Positions 42,349 through 52,426 are shown, counted from the stretch's first letter. The stretch is 64,000 nt of DNA from Kaistia hirudinis (GCF_014196455.1 NZ_JACIDS010000005.1:575088-639087); one strand, 5' to 3'. Program-made: numbers and translations. Notes: generated from the sequence alone by a model not told the origin.

Positions 42349-43776
42349 ATGATTCCGATCCCTCGTTTCAAGTCGCTCGTGGCGCCGAACATCTTCGATG
42401 CCTATGCCGATCCCAACCTGCTGCTCTACCTCGTCGCCAGCAATCTCCTCTCGCCCGCCACCTGGGAACTCTCGCAAAAGATACAGGGTCGGGTCGCGCA
42501 GGAGGCCGAGGCCGGCCAGCCTTCGAGCCGGTCGCTGATCGCGGAAATCCAGAAGCTTCTCGACCGGAACTTCCAGCATCTTCACGTCGCGCAGGTTGTC
42601 GACCTCTATGGCGAGATCGATCTTGCGGAGGAGCGGTCCCGGCTCGGCGACGATGAGGTCGATGCGGCGCTGCGGCTCATCCTCGGCACCTTCGAAGCCA
42701 GGATCCGGTCCGGCGATATACCGCCCGAGGCCCTTCAGCCCGCGATCGACCGGATCGGCGAAGGGCACTTTCCGGCCTATGTCTATGGCAACATCGACCT
42801 TGTTCGGGCCAACAGGCGATTGACCGGAAAGTCGCATGCCTCGGTTCGAGGCGTGACCTCATGCGTCGATGAGACAGCCATCTTCGCGGCTCTGGCCATG
42901 ACCATGCCCCGAGGCGCCATCGCTCACATCGTCGCCTTGAGCAGCCCGTCCCACACCTCCGCCTTCGGCTGGAGCGGAGACGGCGAACCGTGGTGGTTCT
43001 ACGGCAAGAACCGGCTCTATTTCGCCGAGGACTGGCGGCGTTTGGTGAGCCAGTCGCACGCGGGCGATGCGCAGCAGGCCTTCGACCGGCTCCATGCGGA
43101 TATGAATCGCATCATCTCCGCTGCAGGCACATTCGATCTGGAAACCGCAGAAACCAATCTGCCGGACGATCAGTTCAACGAGATCGTCGCGAAGATGGAG
43201 AGCTTCTTCGGCGTGCGCCTGCGGCAGGTCGAGACAGCCCTGTCGCGGCCGTGGATCAGACAACCGGAAGACCCTCTGGCGCGCTATCTCAGGCTGCTCC
43301 TCGGAGCGCCCAGCCTGGAGGACGTTCACCGGATGCTCGGCGACGCGACCGACGAGGCTTCCCAGGGCGTGCTTTTTGCCTTTCGCTCGACCGCAATGAT
43401 CGACACGGAACCTTATCTGGCGGTCGCGCGGGACCAGCCGAATGCTCGGCGGCTGGCCGGGACATTGTCGACGATCGAGGATGCCCTCGCCGTCCTGGCA
43501 TCCATCGACGACACGACGTCGATCTTCGGCAGTCGCAGCCGTATCGCGATGCCGGACGAGACGCTGCGTTTCCGTTCGGGAACGGATCGGGACAAGGCTC
43601 TGCTGCTGCATGTCCTTGCCGAGCATCTAGCCGCCCGCGTGGGATTGCCGGGACCGATCGCAACGCTTTTCGCCGACTCCAGGAGTTTCGTGCGGTTGGG
43701 AGATCGCTATGTCGATGCAGGCAGCGGAGAACTGCTGCAAGAGATCTCCGAGCCGATCCTGGTCGAGCTAGCCTGA
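42349..43776 (+). CDS. Hypothetical 475-aa protein with transglutaminase-like Cys/His pattern
   Basis: I do not recognise this family with certainty. The N-terminal 150 residues are helical (FDAYADPNLLLYLVASNLLS). Near residue 170, SVRGVTSCVDETAIFAALAM is followed by SSPSHTSAFGWSGDGEPWWFYGKNRLYF. That spacing of Cys, His and a Trp-rich strand resembles transglutaminase-like/papain-fold proteins. The C-terminal part has a similar helix-strand unit (DKALLLHVLAEHLAARVGLPG ... FVRLGDRYVDAGSG) without the cysteine. There is no signal peptide. The ATG at 42349 is preceded by CCAGG. Gene neighbours give no functional clue. Confidence 0.6.
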   Translation: MIPIPRFKSLVAPNIFDAYADPNLLLYLVASNLLSPATWELSQKIQGRVAQEAEAGQPSSRSLIAEIQKLLDRNFQHLHVAQVVDLYGEIDLAEERSRLGDDEVDAALRLILGTFEARIRSGDIPPEALQPAIDRIGEGHFPAYVYGNIDLVRANRRLTGKSHASVRGVTSCVDETAIFAALAMTMPRGAIAHIVALSSPSHTSAFGWSGDGEPWWFYGKNRLYFAEDWRRLVSQSHAGDAQQAFDRLHADMNRIISAAGTFDLETAETNLPDDQFNEIVAKMESFFGVRLRQVETALSRPWIRQPEDPLARYLRLLLGAPSLEDVHRMLGDATDEASQGVLFAFRSTAMIDTEPYLAVARDQPNARRLAGTLSTIEDALAVLASIDDTTSIFGSRSRIAMPDETLRFRSGTDRDKALLLHVLAEHLAARVGLPGPIATLFADSRSFVRLGDRYVDAGSGELLQEISEPILVELA

Positions 43777-43931
43777 AGCAAAGCAAGCCGCGTTCGGGAA
43801 GCAAGCCGACCCGGCGCTCGCTCCACTGCCGCGGGACGGAGATGTCCGCCTTTCGTGAACCGAGCGCCCGGCTGCAGGTTGCCCGCAGGCGCGTGATCGC
43901 CGATAAGAGCCTGACAGCCAGAGGAGCCCCC

Positions 43932-44546
43932 GTGACGGACCTGGAATCGACCGCCCAACGCCGCGGCCTCATGAAGCGCGCCTTCGACAAGATCATGGAA
44001 CTGTCGGCCGGGCCGCATGCGCTCTGGCTGCTGGCCGCCGTCTCCTTTGCCGAGGCGTCCTTCTTCCCGATTCCGCCCGATCCGATCCTGGCGGCGATCG
44101 TCCTCGCCCGGCGCGACCGCGTCTGGATCGCGGCGCTCGTCTGCACCCTCGGCTCGGTCATCGGCGGCCTCGCCGGCTATGCGATCGGCGCGGGGCTTTA
44201 TGAGGTGGTCGGCAAGCCGGTCATCGATTTCTACCACCTGCAGGACGCGTTCAACAATTTCCAGACGCGCTTCGACGAGTGGGGCGGCTGGATCATCGTG
44301 GCCAAGGGCCTGACGCCGATCCCGTTCAAGCTGGTGACGATCGCCTCGGGCGTGGTCCATCTGAACCTCGTCACCTTCGTGGTCGCCTCGATCGTCACGC
44401 GCGGCCTGCGCTTCGTGATCGTGGCTTGGCTGTTCTACCGCTTCGGTCCGCAGGCGCGCGCGATCATCGACGAGCATTTCAACAAGGTGATGATCGCCGG
44501 CACGGCCCTGGTCGTGCTCGGCTTCGTCCTGATCGTCTATATCTGA
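43932..44546 (+). CDS. VTT/DedA-superfamily membrane protein (YqaA-like)
   Basis: This 205-aa inner-membrane protein has the SNARE-associated/VTT pattern: FAEASFFPIPPDPILAAIVLA, VCTLGSVIGGLAGYAIGAGLYE, and the re-entrant-loop segment IVAKGLTPIPFKLVTIASGVVHLNLVTFVVASIVTRGLRF. DedA-family proteins act as lipid transporters or scramblases or affect envelope homeostasis. The start used is GTG at 43932 behind AGGAG; an ATG 39 nt later is an alternative. RuvX begins three nt after its stop. Confidence 0.82.
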   Translation: MTDLESTAQRRGLMKRAFDKIMELSAGPHALWLLAAVSFAEASFFPIPPDPILAAIVLARRDRVWIAALVCTLGSVIGGLAGYAIGAGLYEVVGKPVIDFYHLQDAFNNFQTRFDEWGGWIIVAKGLTPIPFKLVTIASGVVHLNLVTFVVASIVTRGLRFVIVAWLFYRFGPQARAIIDEHFNKVMIAGTALVVLGFVLIVYI

Positions 44547-44549
44547 GCG

Positions 44550-45065
44550 ATGACAGGACGCGTCGCCGAACTCGCCGAACTCGCCGAAGAGCTACCGGAA
44601 ACCGCGGCGATCGCGGGGCTCGACCTCGGCACCAAGACAATCGGCGTCGCGATCTCCGATCTCGGCCGCCGCATGGCCTCGCCGCTGAAGCTCATCGAAC
44701 GGAAGAAGTTCACGCTCGACGTCGAGGCGCTGATGGCGCTGCTCGGCGAGCGCCAGGCCGCCGCGATCGTCATCGGCCTGCCGCTGAACATGGACGGCAG
44801 CGAGGGCCCGCGCGCCCAGGCGACGCGCGCTTTCGTGCGCAATCTCCTGCCCAAGATCGACCTGCCGGTCGCCTTCTGGGACGAGCGCCTCTCCACCGTG
44901 GCGGTCACGCGCACGCTGCTGGAGGCCGATACGAGCCGCAAGCGCCGCGCCGAGCTCGTCGACAAGATGGCGGCGGCGTTCATCCTGCAGGGTGCGCTGG
45001 ACCGCCTCAGGAAGATCGAGCAGGACCGGGAAGACGAAGCCGATCAGCCCCTCGGGCAGACATAG
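44550..45065 (+). CDS. ruvX: Putative pre-16S rRNA nuclease / Holliday junction resolvase RuvX (YqgF)
   Basis: This 171-aa RNase H-fold nuclease contains [20 protein letters not shown] with the first catalytic Asp. [24 protein letters not shown] and [18 protein letters not shown] supply the other conserved acids. YqgF matures the 16S rRNA 5' end. It follows the VTT protein on the same strand, and its last 22 bases overlap the 3' end of the convergent AidB-like gene. Confidence 0.93.
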   Translation: MTGRVAELAELAEELPETAAIAGLDLGTKTIGVAISDLGRRMASPLKLIERKKFTLDVEALMALLGERQAAAIVIGLPLNMDGSEGPRAQATRAFVRNLLPKIDLPVAFWDERLSTVAVTRTLLEADTSRKRRAELVDKMAAAFILQGALDRLRKIEQDREDEADQPLGQT

Positions 45066-46687
45066 TCGAGGAAGGCGCGGGCGTCGAAGCGCGCGTCGAG
45101 CATGCCATAGGTCGAGCGCCAGGGCTTGCCGAGGCGCGATTCCAGGAAGGCATCGGCGACGACGGCCGGGAAGCGGCGGCGGAGCGTCGCGGCCGCCACT
45201 GTCATGGCCAATTGTTCCGTCAGGATACGCGCGGAGCCCTCGTCGGCCAGCGCCACGGCCGTCGCGGCGCGCAGCACGTTGAGCGTCGAGCGCGCGGCCT
45301 GGCCGAGCCCATCCTCGATCACCCGCAGCGCCGCCTCGAGCGGCTCCGACGAGCGCCGCATGACGCGCATCACGTCGAGGCAGAGCACATTGCCGGGCCC
45401 GTCGATCAGCGCGGGCGCCAGGGCGTCGCGGTAGAGGCGCGCCATCGGCCCCTCCTCGACATAGGCATTGCCACCCGCGCATTCGATCGCCTCGGCGATC
45501 AGCGGCGGCGCGAGCTTCGCGATCCAGTATTTGACGACCGGCGTCATCAGACGCGCAAAGGCCGCCTCAGCGGGATTGTCGTGCGAGCGGTCGATCGCTT
45601 CGGCGAGGCGGAAGACGAGCGCCGCCGCCGCGGTGACGTCGAGCGCCATGTCGGCGAGGACGCGCGTCATCAGCGGCTGGTCGATCAGCGGCGCGCCGAA
45701 GGCGCGGCGATGGCGCACGACATGGACGGCCTCGGCGAGCGCCGCGCGCAGCAGGCCCGCCGCCGCGAGGCCCTGATCGAGCCGCAGCAGCGTCACCGTC
45801 TCGGCGATCGTCGAAACGCCCCGGCCCGCCTCGCCGACGAGATAGCCGGCCGTGCCCGCGAATTCGATCTCGCCGGTCGCGGTGGACCGCGTACCGAGCT
45901 TGTCCTTGATGCGCATCAGGCGGAAGGGATTGCGCTTGCCGTCCGGCATGTAGCGCGGCACCAGGAAGAGCGAGAGCCCTTCCAGCGTCTGCGCGAGCAC
46001 CAGCAGCGCATCGCTCATCGGCGCCGTCACGAACCACTTATGGCCGGTCAGGCGATAGGTGCCGTCGCTGCTCGGATCGGCGCGGGTCGAGCCGGACCGA
46101 AGGTCCGAGCCGCTCTGCTTCTCCGTCGTGCCGAAGCCGAGCAATGCACCGCTCTTCTGCTCGGCGGGCAGCACGCGCGAATCATAGCGCCGCGAGCGCA
46201 GCATGGGCAGCCAGGCCTGCGCGAGCTGCGGCGAATGCGCGAGCGCGGCGATGCCGCCGCTCGTCAGCGACATGACGCCGACATGACCGAGCTCGACCTG
46301 CGCCGTCATATAGAGCCGCGCGCCCCGCGCGACGGCCCGCACGCTCGCCTCGGCGCCGCTCGCGTCCCAGATCGAGGCATGGATGCCGGAGGAGACGCTG
46401 CGGCGCATCAGCGCGTGATAGGCCGGGTGATATTCGACCGTATCGATGCGCCGGCCGGTCGGGTCATGCGACTTCAGCACCGGCGGGATCGAATTGGCGA
46501 GGCGTGCGAGATCGGCCATTTCGGCCGAGCCCCATTGCGCGCCGTGGCTCGAAAGCTGTTCGAGCACGGCCTGCGGCAGGCCCTCGATCAGGGCCGCAAG
46601 GACGGGATCCGACGAATAGAGGTTGACCCCGGACCTTGGAGAGACCTGGTTGCTGACCTCATGCGTCTCGAAGTCGGGCGAAACCAT
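45044..46687 (-). CDS. Acyl-CoA dehydrogenase family protein (AidB-like)
   Basis: This 547-aa flavoprotein has the AidB-type N-terminal domain ([26 protein letters not shown]) and FAD contacts [55 protein letters not shown] and [22 protein letters not shown] complete the pattern. The second region carries the family glutamate position as [10 protein letters not shown]. AidB of E. coli is induced in alkylation stress and binds DNA; whether this protein does is unknown. It is convergent with ruvX, with a 22-nt overlap of coding ends. Confidence 0.88.
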   Translation of the reverse strand: MVSPDFETHEVSNQVSPRSGVNLYSSDPVLAALIEGLPQAVLEQLSSHGAQWGSAEMADLARLANSIPPVLKSHDPTGRRIDTVEYHPAYHALMRRSVSSGIHASIWDASGAEASVRAVARGARLYMTAQVELGHVGVMSLTSGGIAALAHSPQLAQAWLPMLRSRRYDSRVLPAEQKSGALLGFGTTEKQSGSDLRSGSTRADPSSDGTYRLTGHKWFVTAPMSDALLVLAQTLEGLSLFLVPRYMPDGKRNPFRLMRIKDKLGTRSTATGEIEFAGTAGYLVGEAGRGVSTIAETVTLLRLDQGLAAAGLLRAALAEAVHVVRHRRAFGAPLIDQPLMTRVLADMALDVTAAAALVFRLAEAIDRSHDNPAEAAFARLMTPVVKYWIAKLAPPLIAEAIECAGGNAYVEEGPMARLYRDALAPALIDGPGNVLCLDVMRVMRRSSEPLEAALRVIEDGLGQAARSTLNVLRAATAVALADEGSARILTEQLAMTVAAATLRRRFPAVVADAFLESRLGKPWRSTYGMLDARFDARAFLDYVCPRG

Positions 46688-46744
46688 CCCTCTCCAGTCC
46701 CCCTCAGTTGCCGGCGCGAGTGTGCCGACACAAGGTTAATAGGC

Positions 46745-46769
46745 GGAAAAGGGACAGGTGTCTTGTCCC
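46745..46769 (-). terminator. Intrinsic terminator of rnr
   Basis: On the minus strand GGGACA-AGACACC-TGTCCC is followed by TTTTCC, about 23 nt after the rnr stop codon. The stem is only six base pairs but GC-rich and has a U tract. Confidence 0.65.
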
Positions 46770-46791
46770 ACAGTTTCTAACCCTCGATTGC

Positions 46792-49185
46792 TCAACGCTT
46801 CTTGCCGCCCGGGCGCGGCTTGAACGAGCCGCCCGGCCGGAAGGACCCCGACCGCTGGGACGAGCCCGCGACCTTCCGATCCCCCTTCGGCAGCCGCCGC
46901 CCCTCGCTCATCAGCTCGAAGCGCAGCGCGCCGGCGATCGGTGCGACCTCGACCAGCTTGACCTCGACCTGATCGCCGAGACGATGCATCTCGCCGGTTC
47001 GCGCGCCGATCAGCGCATGGCGCGCCTCGTCGAACTGGTAGAATTCCGACCCGAGCGAGCCGATCGGCACGAAGCCGTCGGCGCCGGTCTCGTCGAGCTT
47101 CACGAACAGGCCCGAGCGCGTGACGCCCGCGATCCGGCCATTGAAGGTCGCGCCGATCCGATCGGCGAGCCAATGCGCGACGAGGCGGTCGATCGTCTCG
47201 CGCTCGGCCGCCATGGCACGGCGCTCGGCGCCCGAGATCTCCTGCGCGATGGCCTCCAGATCCCGCTCCGCGCCATCCGGCAGCCCACCCTCACCGAGCT
47301 CGAGCGAGCGAATCAGCGCGCGATGGACAATCAGGTCGGCATAGCGGCGGATCGGCGAGGTGAAATGCGCGTAGCGGCGCAAATTGAGGCCGAAATGGCC
47401 GAGATTCTCGGGGCTGTACACCGCCTGGCTCTGCGAGCGCAGCACCACCTCGTTGACGAGCGCGGCGTGCTCGCTGTCCTTCACCTTGTCGAGGATCAGG
47501 TTGAAATGGCTGGGGCGCAGATTGCCGCTGCGCGGCAGGTTCAGTTCGATCGAGGTCAGGAACTGGTGCAGCGCCTCCAGCTTGGCCAGCGAGGGCGCAT
47601 CATGGACGCGATAGACGAGCGGCGACTTCCGCCGTTCCAGCGTCTCCGCCGCCGCGACATTCGCCTGGATCATGAACTCCTCGATCAGGCGATGCGCATC
47701 GAGCCGTTCCGGCACGACGATCCGTTCGATCGCCCCGTCCGCACCCACGATCACCTTGCGCTCGGGCAGGTCGAGATCGAGCGGCTCGCGTGAATCGCGG
47801 CCCCGCTTCATGACCTCATAGGCCGCCCAGAGCGGCTTCAGCACGGGCTCCAGCAGCGGCCCGGTCGTGTCGTCCGGCCGCCCGTCGATCGCCGCCTGCG
47901 CCTGCGGATAGGCGAGTTTGGCGGCCGACCGCATCATGATGCGGTGGAACCAGTGGAACTTCTTCTTGCCCTCGGCGGTGAACTGCATCTTCACGGCGAT
48001 CGCCGGCCGCTCCTCGCGCTCACGCAGCGAGCAGAGATCGTTCGAGATCCGCTCCGGCAGCATCGGCACGACGCGATCGGGGAAATAGACCGAATTGCCA
48101 CGCTTCAGCGCTTCGCGATCGAGCGGCGAGCCGGGGCGCACATACCAGGCGACATCGGCGATGGCGACCGTGACGAGGAAGCCGCCGGGATTCTCCGGAT
48201 CGGTATCCGGTTCGGCATAGACCGCGTCGTCATGATCCTTGGCGTCGGCCGGATCGATCGTGACCAGCGGCACGTGGCGCCAGTCCTCGCGCCCACCGGA
48301 CAGCGGAGCCGGCTTGGCCTTTTCCGCGGCTTCGAGAACGGCGTCCGGGAAAATGTGGGGAATGTCGTGTTCGTGGATGGCGATCAGGCTCACGGCCTTC
48401 TCGCTGTGGACCGCGCCGACGACTTCGGCGACGCGCACCCGGGACAGGCCGAAGCGGCCGGTGCGCTTGATCTCGACCGCGACCAGATCGCCATTCATCG
48501 CGCCGTTCAGATCCTCGGCGTCGACGATGAACTCTTTCTGCTTGCGGTCGACCGGGATGATGCGGATCTCGCCTTCGATCGACTTGACCACGCCGAGGAT
48601 CGAGGGCGGGCGCTTCTCCAGCACCTTGATGACGCGCGCCGTATAGGCAACGTCGCTCTCGTCCTTCTCCGCCGGCTGGACGCGGGCGAGCACGCGATCG
48701 CCGATACCGGGCGCCGGCGTGATCGGCCGGCCGCGATGCGGCTCGATGAGAATGCGGGGCGGGCCGACCTTGGGATCGTCCCAGTTCACCGGCTGCGCAA
48801 TGAAATCGCCGTCGCTGTCGCGATCGAGGATGACGAGCACGCTGACCGAGGGCAGATCGCCCGGACGGGACAGGCGGCGGCGGTCCTTGCGGACGAGGCC
48901 TTCCTCGCCGAGTTCCTTCAGCATGCGCTTGAGCGCGATCCGGCCACCGCCGGAAATGCCGAAACTCTTGGCGATCTCGCGCTTGCCGGCCTGGCCGGGA
49001 TGTTCGGCGATGAAGGCGAGCAATTCCTCGCGCGACGGCAAACCGTCATTGCGGTGCTCGGAGGGAGCCTTCTTGGATCTCGATGCCGTCGCGGCCTTCG
49101 CAGCGCCCGATCGGGCGCCGGCGGGCTTTTCGCGCCGGGTTTTGGTCCTGGTTTCTGATGTCTTGTCTTCTGGCGTCTTGGCCAA
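46792..49185 (-). CDS. rnr: Ribonuclease R
   Basis: This 797-aa 3'-5' exoribonuclease has a basic Lys/Ala-rich N-terminus (about 45 residues) and a helix-turn-helix region (KREIAKSFGISGGGRIALKRMLKEL). Cold-shock domains and the RNB catalytic domain follow, with VTIDPADAKDHDDAVYAE holding the metal-binding acids and HFTSPIRRYADLIVHRAL. The S1 domain (ATFNGRIAGVTRSGLFVKLDETGADG) comes next, and a basic Gly/Lys tail ends the protein. It degrades structured RNA and acts in tmRNA-linked quality control. It lies downstream of topA in the order typical of Hyphomicrobiales. Confidence 0.95.
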   Translation of the reverse strand: MAKTPEDKTSETRTKTRREKPAGARSGAAKAATASRSKKAPSEHRNDGLPSREELLAFIAEHPGQAGKREIAKSFGISGGGRIALKRMLKELGEEGLVRKDRRRLSRPGDLPSVSVLVILDRDSDGDFIAQPVNWDDPKVGPPRILIEPHRGRPITPAPGIGDRVLARVQPAEKDESDVAYTARVIKVLEKRPPSILGVVKSIEGEIRIIPVDRKQKEFIVDAEDLNGAMNGDLVAVEIKRTGRFGLSRVRVAEVVGAVHSEKAVSLIAIHEHDIPHIFPDAVLEAAEKAKPAPLSGGREDWRHVPLVTIDPADAKDHDDAVYAEPDTDPENPGGFLVTVAIADVAWYVRPGSPLDREALKRGNSVYFPDRVVPMLPERISNDLCSLREREERPAIAVKMQFTAEGKKKFHWFHRIMMRSAAKLAYPQAQAAIDGRPDDTTGPLLEPVLKPLWAAYEVMKRGRDSREPLDLDLPERKVIVGADGAIERIVVPERLDAHRLIEEFMIQANVAAAETLERRKSPLVYRVHDAPSLAKLEALHQFLTSIELNLPRSGNLRPSHFNLILDKVKDSEHAALVNEVVLRSQSQAVYSPENLGHFGLNLRRYAHFTSPIRRYADLIVHRALIRSLELGEGGLPDGAERDLEAIAQEISGAERRAMAAERETIDRLVAHWLADRIGATFNGRIAGVTRSGLFVKLDETGADGFVPIGSLGSEFYQFDEARHALIGARTGEMHRLGDQVEVKLVEVAPIAGALRFELMSEGRRLPKGDRKVAGSSQRSGSFRPGGSFKPRPGGKKR

Positions 49186-49313
49186 ATAGGAATTCCGTAG
49201 GGTTCAAGAATGGATGGAGCCGAGGCCCGATAAGGCCGGCGGCCCGCCGCGCAGCATGACGCCGCGCGCAGGCCGGGCCGGGGAACTCTAGCACCAATGA
49301 GGGGCGGTGCCGA

Positions 49314-51995
49314 CTACTCGGCACCAGCCTTGCTGGCTGTCTTCTTCTTCGGCGCCGCCTTGGCGGCAGGCTTGGCTGCCTTGGAGGCGGCTTTCGCCGG
49401 CGCTGCTGCCTTCGGCCGGCTCGATGCAGCGCGCGTCTTGGTGGCCGGCGCCTTGGCCGCCCGTTCGGCGATCAGGGCGACGGCGGCTTCGAGCGTCACA
49501 GCCTCGGGGGTAAGCGTCTTGGGCAGCGTCGCATTGACGGCACCGTGCTTCACATAGGGGCCATATTTGCCCGCATGCACCGTCACCGGCCCGCTTAATG
49601 TCGGATGCTCGCCGAGCGACTTCAAGGGCTCGGCCGAGGCGCGCGCCGGACGGCCGCCCTTCGCCTGCTTCTCCGCGATGACCGCGACGGCGCGGTTGAT
49701 GCCGACCGTGAAGACCTCGTCGACGCTGTCGAGATTGGCATATTTGCCGTCATGCAGCACGAAGGGGCCGTAGCGGCCGATGCCGGCCTGGATCGGCTTG
49801 CCGTCTTCCGGATGCACGCCGACATCGCGCGGCAGCGACAGGAGGGCCAGAGCGCGTTCGAGATCGAGGCTCGCGGCCTCCCAGCCCTTGGGCAGGCTGG
49901 CCCGCTTCGGCTTCTCCTTGCCCTCGGCCTCACCGAGCTGGACATAGACGCCGAACCGGCCGGAGCGGAGCGTGACGTCGAGGCCGGTCTCCGGATCCTT
50001 GCCGAGAACCTTGACGCCGTCCGTTCCGAGCGCGGAGCCGTTCTCGCCGCCCTCGCCGGGCGTCGCCTCCTCGCCGGTCACGGCGAGCTGGCGCGTATAA
50101 CGGCACTCGGGATAGTTCGAGCAGCCGATGAAGGCGCCGAACTTGCCGAGCTTCAGCGACAGGCGTCCCGCCCCGCAGGACGGGCAGGCGCGCGGATCGG
50201 TTCCGTCGCCCTTGTCGGGGAAGATGTGCGGTCCGAGCAGGTCGTTGAGCGCGTCGAGCACCTGCGCGACGCGCAATTCCTTGGTCTCGGAAACATCCAG
50301 CGAGAACTGCCGCCAGAACTCGCGCAGCACGTCCTTCCAGGCGATTTCGCCGGCCGAGATCTGGTCGAGCTTCTCTTCGAGATCGGCCGTGAAGTCATAT
50401 TCGACATAGCGCGCGAAGAAGCTCTGCAGGAAGGCCGTCACGAGGCGGCCCTTGTCTTCCGGCACGAGGCGCTTCTTCTCGATCCGCACATATTCGCGGT
50501 CGCGGAGCACGGTCAGCGTCGCGGCATAGGTCGAGGGACGGCCGATGCCCAGCTCTTCCATGCGCTTGACCAGCGTCGCCTCGCTGTAGCGCGGCGGCGG
50601 CTCGGTGAAGTGCTGCGTCGCCTCGATCGCGCGCTTTTCGAGGCTCTCGCCCTTCTCGATCCGCGGCAGCCGGCCCTCGTCCTCGTCGCCGTCGTCGTCG
50701 CGGTCCTCGTTGTAGAGCGCGAGGAAGCCGTCGAAGGTCACGACCTGACCGGAGGCGCGGAGGTCGAGCTTGCGCCCGCCGGCTTCGGCCAGGATATCGA
50801 CGCTGGTGCGCTGCAGCTCGGCCGATTCCATCTGGCTCGCGACGGTGCGCTTCCAGATGAGTTCGTAGAGCTTGGCCTGGTCCGCATCGAGCATGCGGGC
50901 GACCTCGCGCGGACGACGCTGCGGATCCGTCGGACGGATCGCCTCGTGCGCTTCCTGCGCGTTCTTCGCCTTGACCTGGTAGCGGCGCGGCGCGCCGGGC
51001 AGATGACGGGCCGAGAAATCCTCGCCGATGACGCCGCGCACGGCAGCGACCGCCTCCGGCGCCATGTCGACACCGTCGGTTCGCATATAGGTGATCAAAC
51101 CGACCGTCTCGCCGCCGATGTCGACGCCCTCATAGAGGCGCTGGGCGATCTGCATGGTGCGGTTCGGCGCGAAGCCGAGCTTGCGGCTCGCCTCCTGCTG
51201 CAGCGTCGAGGTGGTGAAGGGCGCGAAGGGATGGCGCTTGGCCGGCTTCGATTCGACATCGACGACCGAATAGCGCCCGGCGTCGAGCGCCTTGCGGAAG
51301 GCCTCGGCCTCCTCGGCGGTGCCGACATCGAGGCGGGCGATCTTCTTGCCGTCGGCGCCGACGAGCCGAGCCTCGAACTCGTCGCCGCGCGGCGTGGCAA
51401 GGCGGGCGACCAACGACCAGTATTCGCGGCGCTTGAACGTCTCGATCTCGTTCTCGCGGTCGCAGACGAGGCGCAGCGCCACCGACTGCACGCGCCCCGC
51501 CGAACGGGCGCCCGGCAGTTTGCGCCAGAGCACCGGCGAAAGCGTGAAGCCGACGAGATAATCGAGAGCGCGGCGCGCCAGATAGGCATCGACCAGCGCC
51601 TCGTCGATCGGACGCGGATTCTTCATCGCGTCCAGCACGGCCTGCTTGGTGATCGCGTTGAACACGACGCGCTCGACCGGCTTGTCCTTGATCGCCCGCT
51701 TCTGCTTGAGCACCTCCAGCACGTGCCAGGAGATCGCCTCGCCTTCGCGATCCGGGTCGGTTGCGAGGATGATCCGGTCGGCCGCCTTGGCCGCGACCGC
51801 GATATCGGACAGGCGCTTGGCCGACTTCGGATCGGCCTCCCAGCTCATCGCGAAATCTTCGTCGGGCAGCACCGAGCCGTCCTTCGACGGAAGGTCGCGG
51901 ACGTGACCATAGGAGGCGACGACCTGATAGGCCGAGCCGAGATACTTGTTGATCGTTTTCGCCTTCGCAGGCGATTCGACGATGACCAGATTCAT
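49314..51995 (-). CDS. topA: DNA topoisomerase I
   Basis: This 893-aa type IA topoisomerase relaxes negative supercoils. The TOPRIM domain starts NLVIVESPAKAKTINKYLG and contains ATDPDREGEAISWHV. The active-site tyrosine is in GLITYMRTDGVD. A C4 zinc finger (CPSCGAGRLSLKLGKFGAFIGCSNYPEC) follows near residue 600, then DNA-binding repeats containing GRYGPFV and a Lys/Ala-rich tail. The start at 51995 fits the family; an ATG at 52004 adds three residues. Neither has a strong ribosome site. rnr follows downstream after 128 nt. Confidence 0.95.
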   Translation of the reverse strand: MNLVIVESPAKAKTINKYLGSAYQVVASYGHVRDLPSKDGSVLPDEDFAMSWEADPKSAKRLSDIAVAAKAADRIILATDPDREGEAISWHVLEVLKQKRAIKDKPVERVVFNAITKQAVLDAMKNPRPIDEALVDAYLARRALDYLVGFTLSPVLWRKLPGARSAGRVQSVALRLVCDRENEIETFKRREYWSLVARLATPRGDEFEARLVGADGKKIARLDVGTAEEAEAFRKALDAGRYSVVDVESKPAKRHPFAPFTTSTLQQEASRKLGFAPNRTMQIAQRLYEGVDIGGETVGLITYMRTDGVDMAPEAVAAVRGVIGEDFSARHLPGAPRRYQVKAKNAQEAHEAIRPTDPQRRPREVARMLDADQAKLYELIWKRTVASQMESAELQRTSVDILAEAGGRKLDLRASGQVVTFDGFLALYNEDRDDDGDEDEGRLPRIEKGESLEKRAIEATQHFTEPPPRYSEATLVKRMEELGIGRPSTYAATLTVLRDREYVRIEKKRLVPEDKGRLVTAFLQSFFARYVEYDFTADLEEKLDQISAGEIAWKDVLREFWRQFSLDVSETKELRVAQVLDALNDLLGPHIFPDKGDGTDPRACPSCGAGRLSLKLGKFGAFIGCSNYPECRYTRQLAVTGEEATPGEGGENGSALGTDGVKVLGKDPETGLDVTLRSGRFGVYVQLGEAEGKEKPKRASLPKGWEAASLDLERALALLSLPRDVGVHPEDGKPIQAGIGRYGPFVLHDGKYANLDSVDEVFTVGINRAVAVIAEKQAKGGRPARASAEPLKSLGEHPTLSGPVTVHAGKYGPYVKHGAVNATLPKTLTPEAVTLEAAVALIAERAAKAPATKTRAASSRPKAAAPAKAASKAAKPAAKAAPKKKTASKAGAE

Positions 51996-52162
51996 GTGTG
52001 CCATTTGCAAAAGGCCGGATCGGACGGTCCCGCATGGAGCCGAACCAGCGCAAGCGAGACGTCGCGCCGGGCCGCAGGCCGGAACGCGTTCGGGCAGGAC
52101 AATCCCGGAAAGCACCCGGCGTGTCAATCAAGCCGAGAAAAGCCGGATCAAACCCTCATTGA

Positions 52163-52191
52163 TTGCTGAATTTCATTTATGCAACTATATG
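52163..52191 (+). promoter_or_regulatory. Candidate promoter of the 67-aa gene
   Basis: TTGCTG, a 17-bp spacer and TATATG lie in an unusually AT-rich patch between topA and the small gene. The transcript would start near 52198, 25 nt before the ATG at 52223. Confidence 0.4.
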
Positions 52192-52222
52192 TGGCGTCAC
52201 CCCTAGAGATCGGTGGAGAAGC

Positions 52223-52426
52223 ATGGATATGGTGTCGCAGACGGAAAAGAGCCACGGCGACGCTGACCGTCGGGCCGAGCAAGCTGACTTGGCCGACTAT
52301 ATCGCGCGCATGACTGCCGAACTGGCAGGCCTTGCCACACGGGCGGAGCTCAGTTTTCTTGCCTATCTGCTGGGCATGGCCGAGAAGGAGGCCGCCCAGC
52401 AGGGCACACAGAGGAAGCTGCGCTGA
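52223..52426 (+). CDS. Small hypothetical protein (67 aa) between topA and dprA
   Basis: This 67-aa acidic/helical protein includes QADLADYIARMTAELAGLATRAELSFLAYLLGMAEKEAAQQ. It looks like one long amphipathic helical hairpin, with no signal peptide or metal motif. The ATG at 52223 follows GGTGGAG and a plausible promoter. It is on the opposite strand to topA and dprA. Similar small proteins with a LSFLAYLLxMA core are, as far as I recall, widespread in Hyphomicrobiales with no known role. Confidence 0.7.
   Translation: MDMVSQTEKSHGDADRRAEQADLADYIARMTAELAGLATRAELSFLAYLLGMAEKEAAQQGTQRKLR

Noticed and set aside
44279..46780. An 833-codon plus-strand frame from the VTT gene through the AidB-like gene
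   Set aside because: It overlaps three genes with clear families in other frames. The protein is Arg-rich and without domains.
49605..52169. An 854-codon open frame on the plus strand opposite topA
   Set aside because: The topA frame on the minus strand carries TOPRIM, active-site Tyr and zinc-finger motifs. The plus frame shows no domain and has shadow-like composition.
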